DNA from: Gammaproteobacteria bacterium UBA1119
GTDB taxonomy: Bacteria; Pseudomonadota; Gammaproteobacteria; Pseudomonadales; Azotimanducaceae
Assembly (NCBI GenBank): GCA_002313255.1
Contig: DCBA01000045.1
Coordinates: 1 to 8,218, forward strand
Direction: 5' to 3'
Length of the DNA stretch: 8,218 bases
The translations under genes and the position numbers were made by a program. The notes beneath the pieces were generated by a model. That model ran no database searches. It was not told the DNA's origin and worked only from the letters and a program-made list of their open reading frames with translations. Numbering within the stretch: the stretch's first letter is position 1; every line of letters begins with the position of its first letter. Shown here in pieces: positions 7,244 to 8,218 of the stretch.

Positions 7244-8218
7244 CTAAAGATAAATGGCCGCGAGCACGTACGTCAGAACTAACCACATAATGATCGTTAA
7301 AGGCGCCCCAACTTTGACGAAATCGCTAAATCTGTAACCGCCGGCGCTCATCACGAGGAGATTTTTTTTGTACGCCATAGGGGTTGCGTAACTCATGTTT
7401 GCGCCGAATAGAACGGCGAGAATGAACGGTTCGTAGGGAAGTCCGAGTTTGGTTGCAATGCCAATGGCGATCGGTGTTCCAATGACCGCGGCTGCATTGT
7501 TGGAGATCACGTTCGTAAGGATCGCAAATAACAGCATGAGGGCTGAAAGTACGATCACGGGGGACTGACCGAGTGTGACGTACAAGAAGACGTCGGTGAT
7601 GTAATCCGTTGCACCGGTTTCGATCAGGGCCTTGCCGAGCGCGAGGCTCGCCGCGACCACAAAAAATACCGAGGGGCTAATGGCGCGTATTGCGGAGCCG
7701 AGTCGTAGACAACCTGTAAGAAGCATCAGGAGTACGCCGCTGGTTGCGCTCACAGCGATTGGCATAATACCGGTAGCAGCAGCGGCGACCACGGCGAGTG
7801 TTATGGCGAACGCCATTGGTGCTTTGTCCGTCCGCGGAACGGCGGTCGATCCGTCAAGCACCATGAATTCCGCCGACCGTTTGAGCTCGGCGATCTGGTC
7901 CCGATTACCCTGCACCAGCAGCACGTCGCCCTGGCTAAGGACCACGTCATCAATCTCTTCGAACGGCGACGGTACGTCCCTGCCTTGGCGATGGAGCGCT
8001 AGAACAACGAGTTGATAACGGTCCCGAAAGTGGATCGATTTGAGGTTTGTCCGATCAAGCAGCGAGCCTTGGACTACGGCAATTTCGGCCACGGATTGAT
8101 CGTCAGCGGAGAGAGGATGGTCTTCGTCAACGGCTTGATCTGAGCTGTCGCCTGAGTAGAGAGTCGCCCCCAACGCCTGGGCGTACGCGGTCAAATGTGC
8201 CGCGGTATCTTGAACCCT
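7244..8218 (-). CDS. SLC13/DASS-type transporter with RCK_C (TrkA-C) domain, C-terminal part
   Basis: The frame is open from the right edge to TAG (7244-7246 on the - strand), giving 324 visible residues; the N-terminal half is outside the window and the TTG at 8192-8194 is not the true start. Visible residues about 42-118 form an RCK_C/TrkA-C domain with LVVLALHRQG, DVVLSQGDVLLVQG and DQIAELKRS. About seven hydrophobic segments follow (near 135-152, 155-170, 182-199, 211-236, 240-257, 264-283, 304-323). The transport signature SNNAAAVIGTPIAIGIA (239-255) and the TPMAYKKNLLVMSAGGYRF block (279-297) match the C-terminal half of inner-membrane SLC13-like carriers such as E. coli YfbS, about 600 residues long. 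Substrate is likely an anion (di/tricarboxylate, sulfate or similar) moved with Na+, but is not determined. RCK_C domains usually sense small ligands. It converges on the HAD gene. Confidence 0.88.
   Translation of the reverse strand, partial: RVQDTAAHLTAYAQALGATLYSGDSSDQAVDEDHPLSADDQSVAEIAVVQGSLLDRTNLKSIHFRDRYQLVVLALHRQGRDVPSPFEEIDDVVLSQGDVLLVQGNRDQIAELKRSAEFMVLDGSTAVPRTDKAPMAFAITLAVVAAAATGIMPIAVSATSGVLLMLLTGCLRLGSAIRAISPSVFFVVAASLALGKALIETGATDYITDVFLYVTLGQSPVIVLSALMLLFAILTNVISNNAAAVIGTPIAIGIATKLGLPYEPFILAVLFGANMSYATPMAYKKNLLVMSAGGYRFSDFVKVGAPLTIIMWLVLTYVLAAIYL

Noticed and set aside
1..8218. Mobile element, phage, CRISPR, toxin-antitoxin or biosynthetic cluster
   Set aside because: All long frames are housekeeping or common metabolic families; no integrase, transposase, direct-repeat array or small paired genes were seen.

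Overview
This is a window of ordinary bacterial chromosome with about 55% GC by eye and dense coding. I could not place the organism. The E. coli-like periplasmic gamma-glutamyltransferase, the AcnA-type aconitase, the RpoH-like promoter in front of an Hsp20 gene and the SLC13/RCK_C transporter together suggest a proteobacterium, probably a gammaproteobacterium. I see no rRNA, tRNA, CRISPR array, transposase, integrase or phage gene.

Layout from left to right: (1) the 3' end of a probable histidine-phosphatase-family gene on the + strand; (2) an alpha/beta hydrolase on the - strand, converging on gene 1 so closely that the two stop codons overlap within CTAG; (3) a 170 bp divergent spacer; (4) ggt, an exported gamma-glutamyltransferase, on the + strand; (5) an Hsp20 small heat-shock protein gene with its own sigma32-like promoter; (6) a 206 bp spacer that opens with a perfect 8 bp hairpin; (7) acnA, aconitate hydratase, the largest gene; (8) a beta-phosphoglucomutase-like HAD phosphatase; (9) on the - strand, converging on gene 8 with a 7 bp gap, the C-terminal half of an SLC13/DASS-type transporter that runs off the right edge.

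The genes do not form one obvious pathway. AcnA carries a TCA-cycle step, and the partial transporter may move a di- or tricarboxylate or another anion. Ggt would cleave glutathione and other gamma-glutamyl compounds in the periplasm. Hsp20 holds unfolding proteins. The phosphatase and hydrolase have no assignable substrate. acnA and the HAD gene are co-oriented, 80 bp apart, and may be co-transcribed, although the 80 bp also carries a 15-mer repeated at the same distance upstream of acnA.

I found no convincing new multi-gene system. The points worth a second look are small: the repeated 15-mer upstream of acnA and the HAD gene, the RpoH-like promoter, a Cys in place of Gly in the hydrolase nucleophile elbow, the ambiguous export signal of Ggt, and an inverted repeat over the candidate ggt -35 box.
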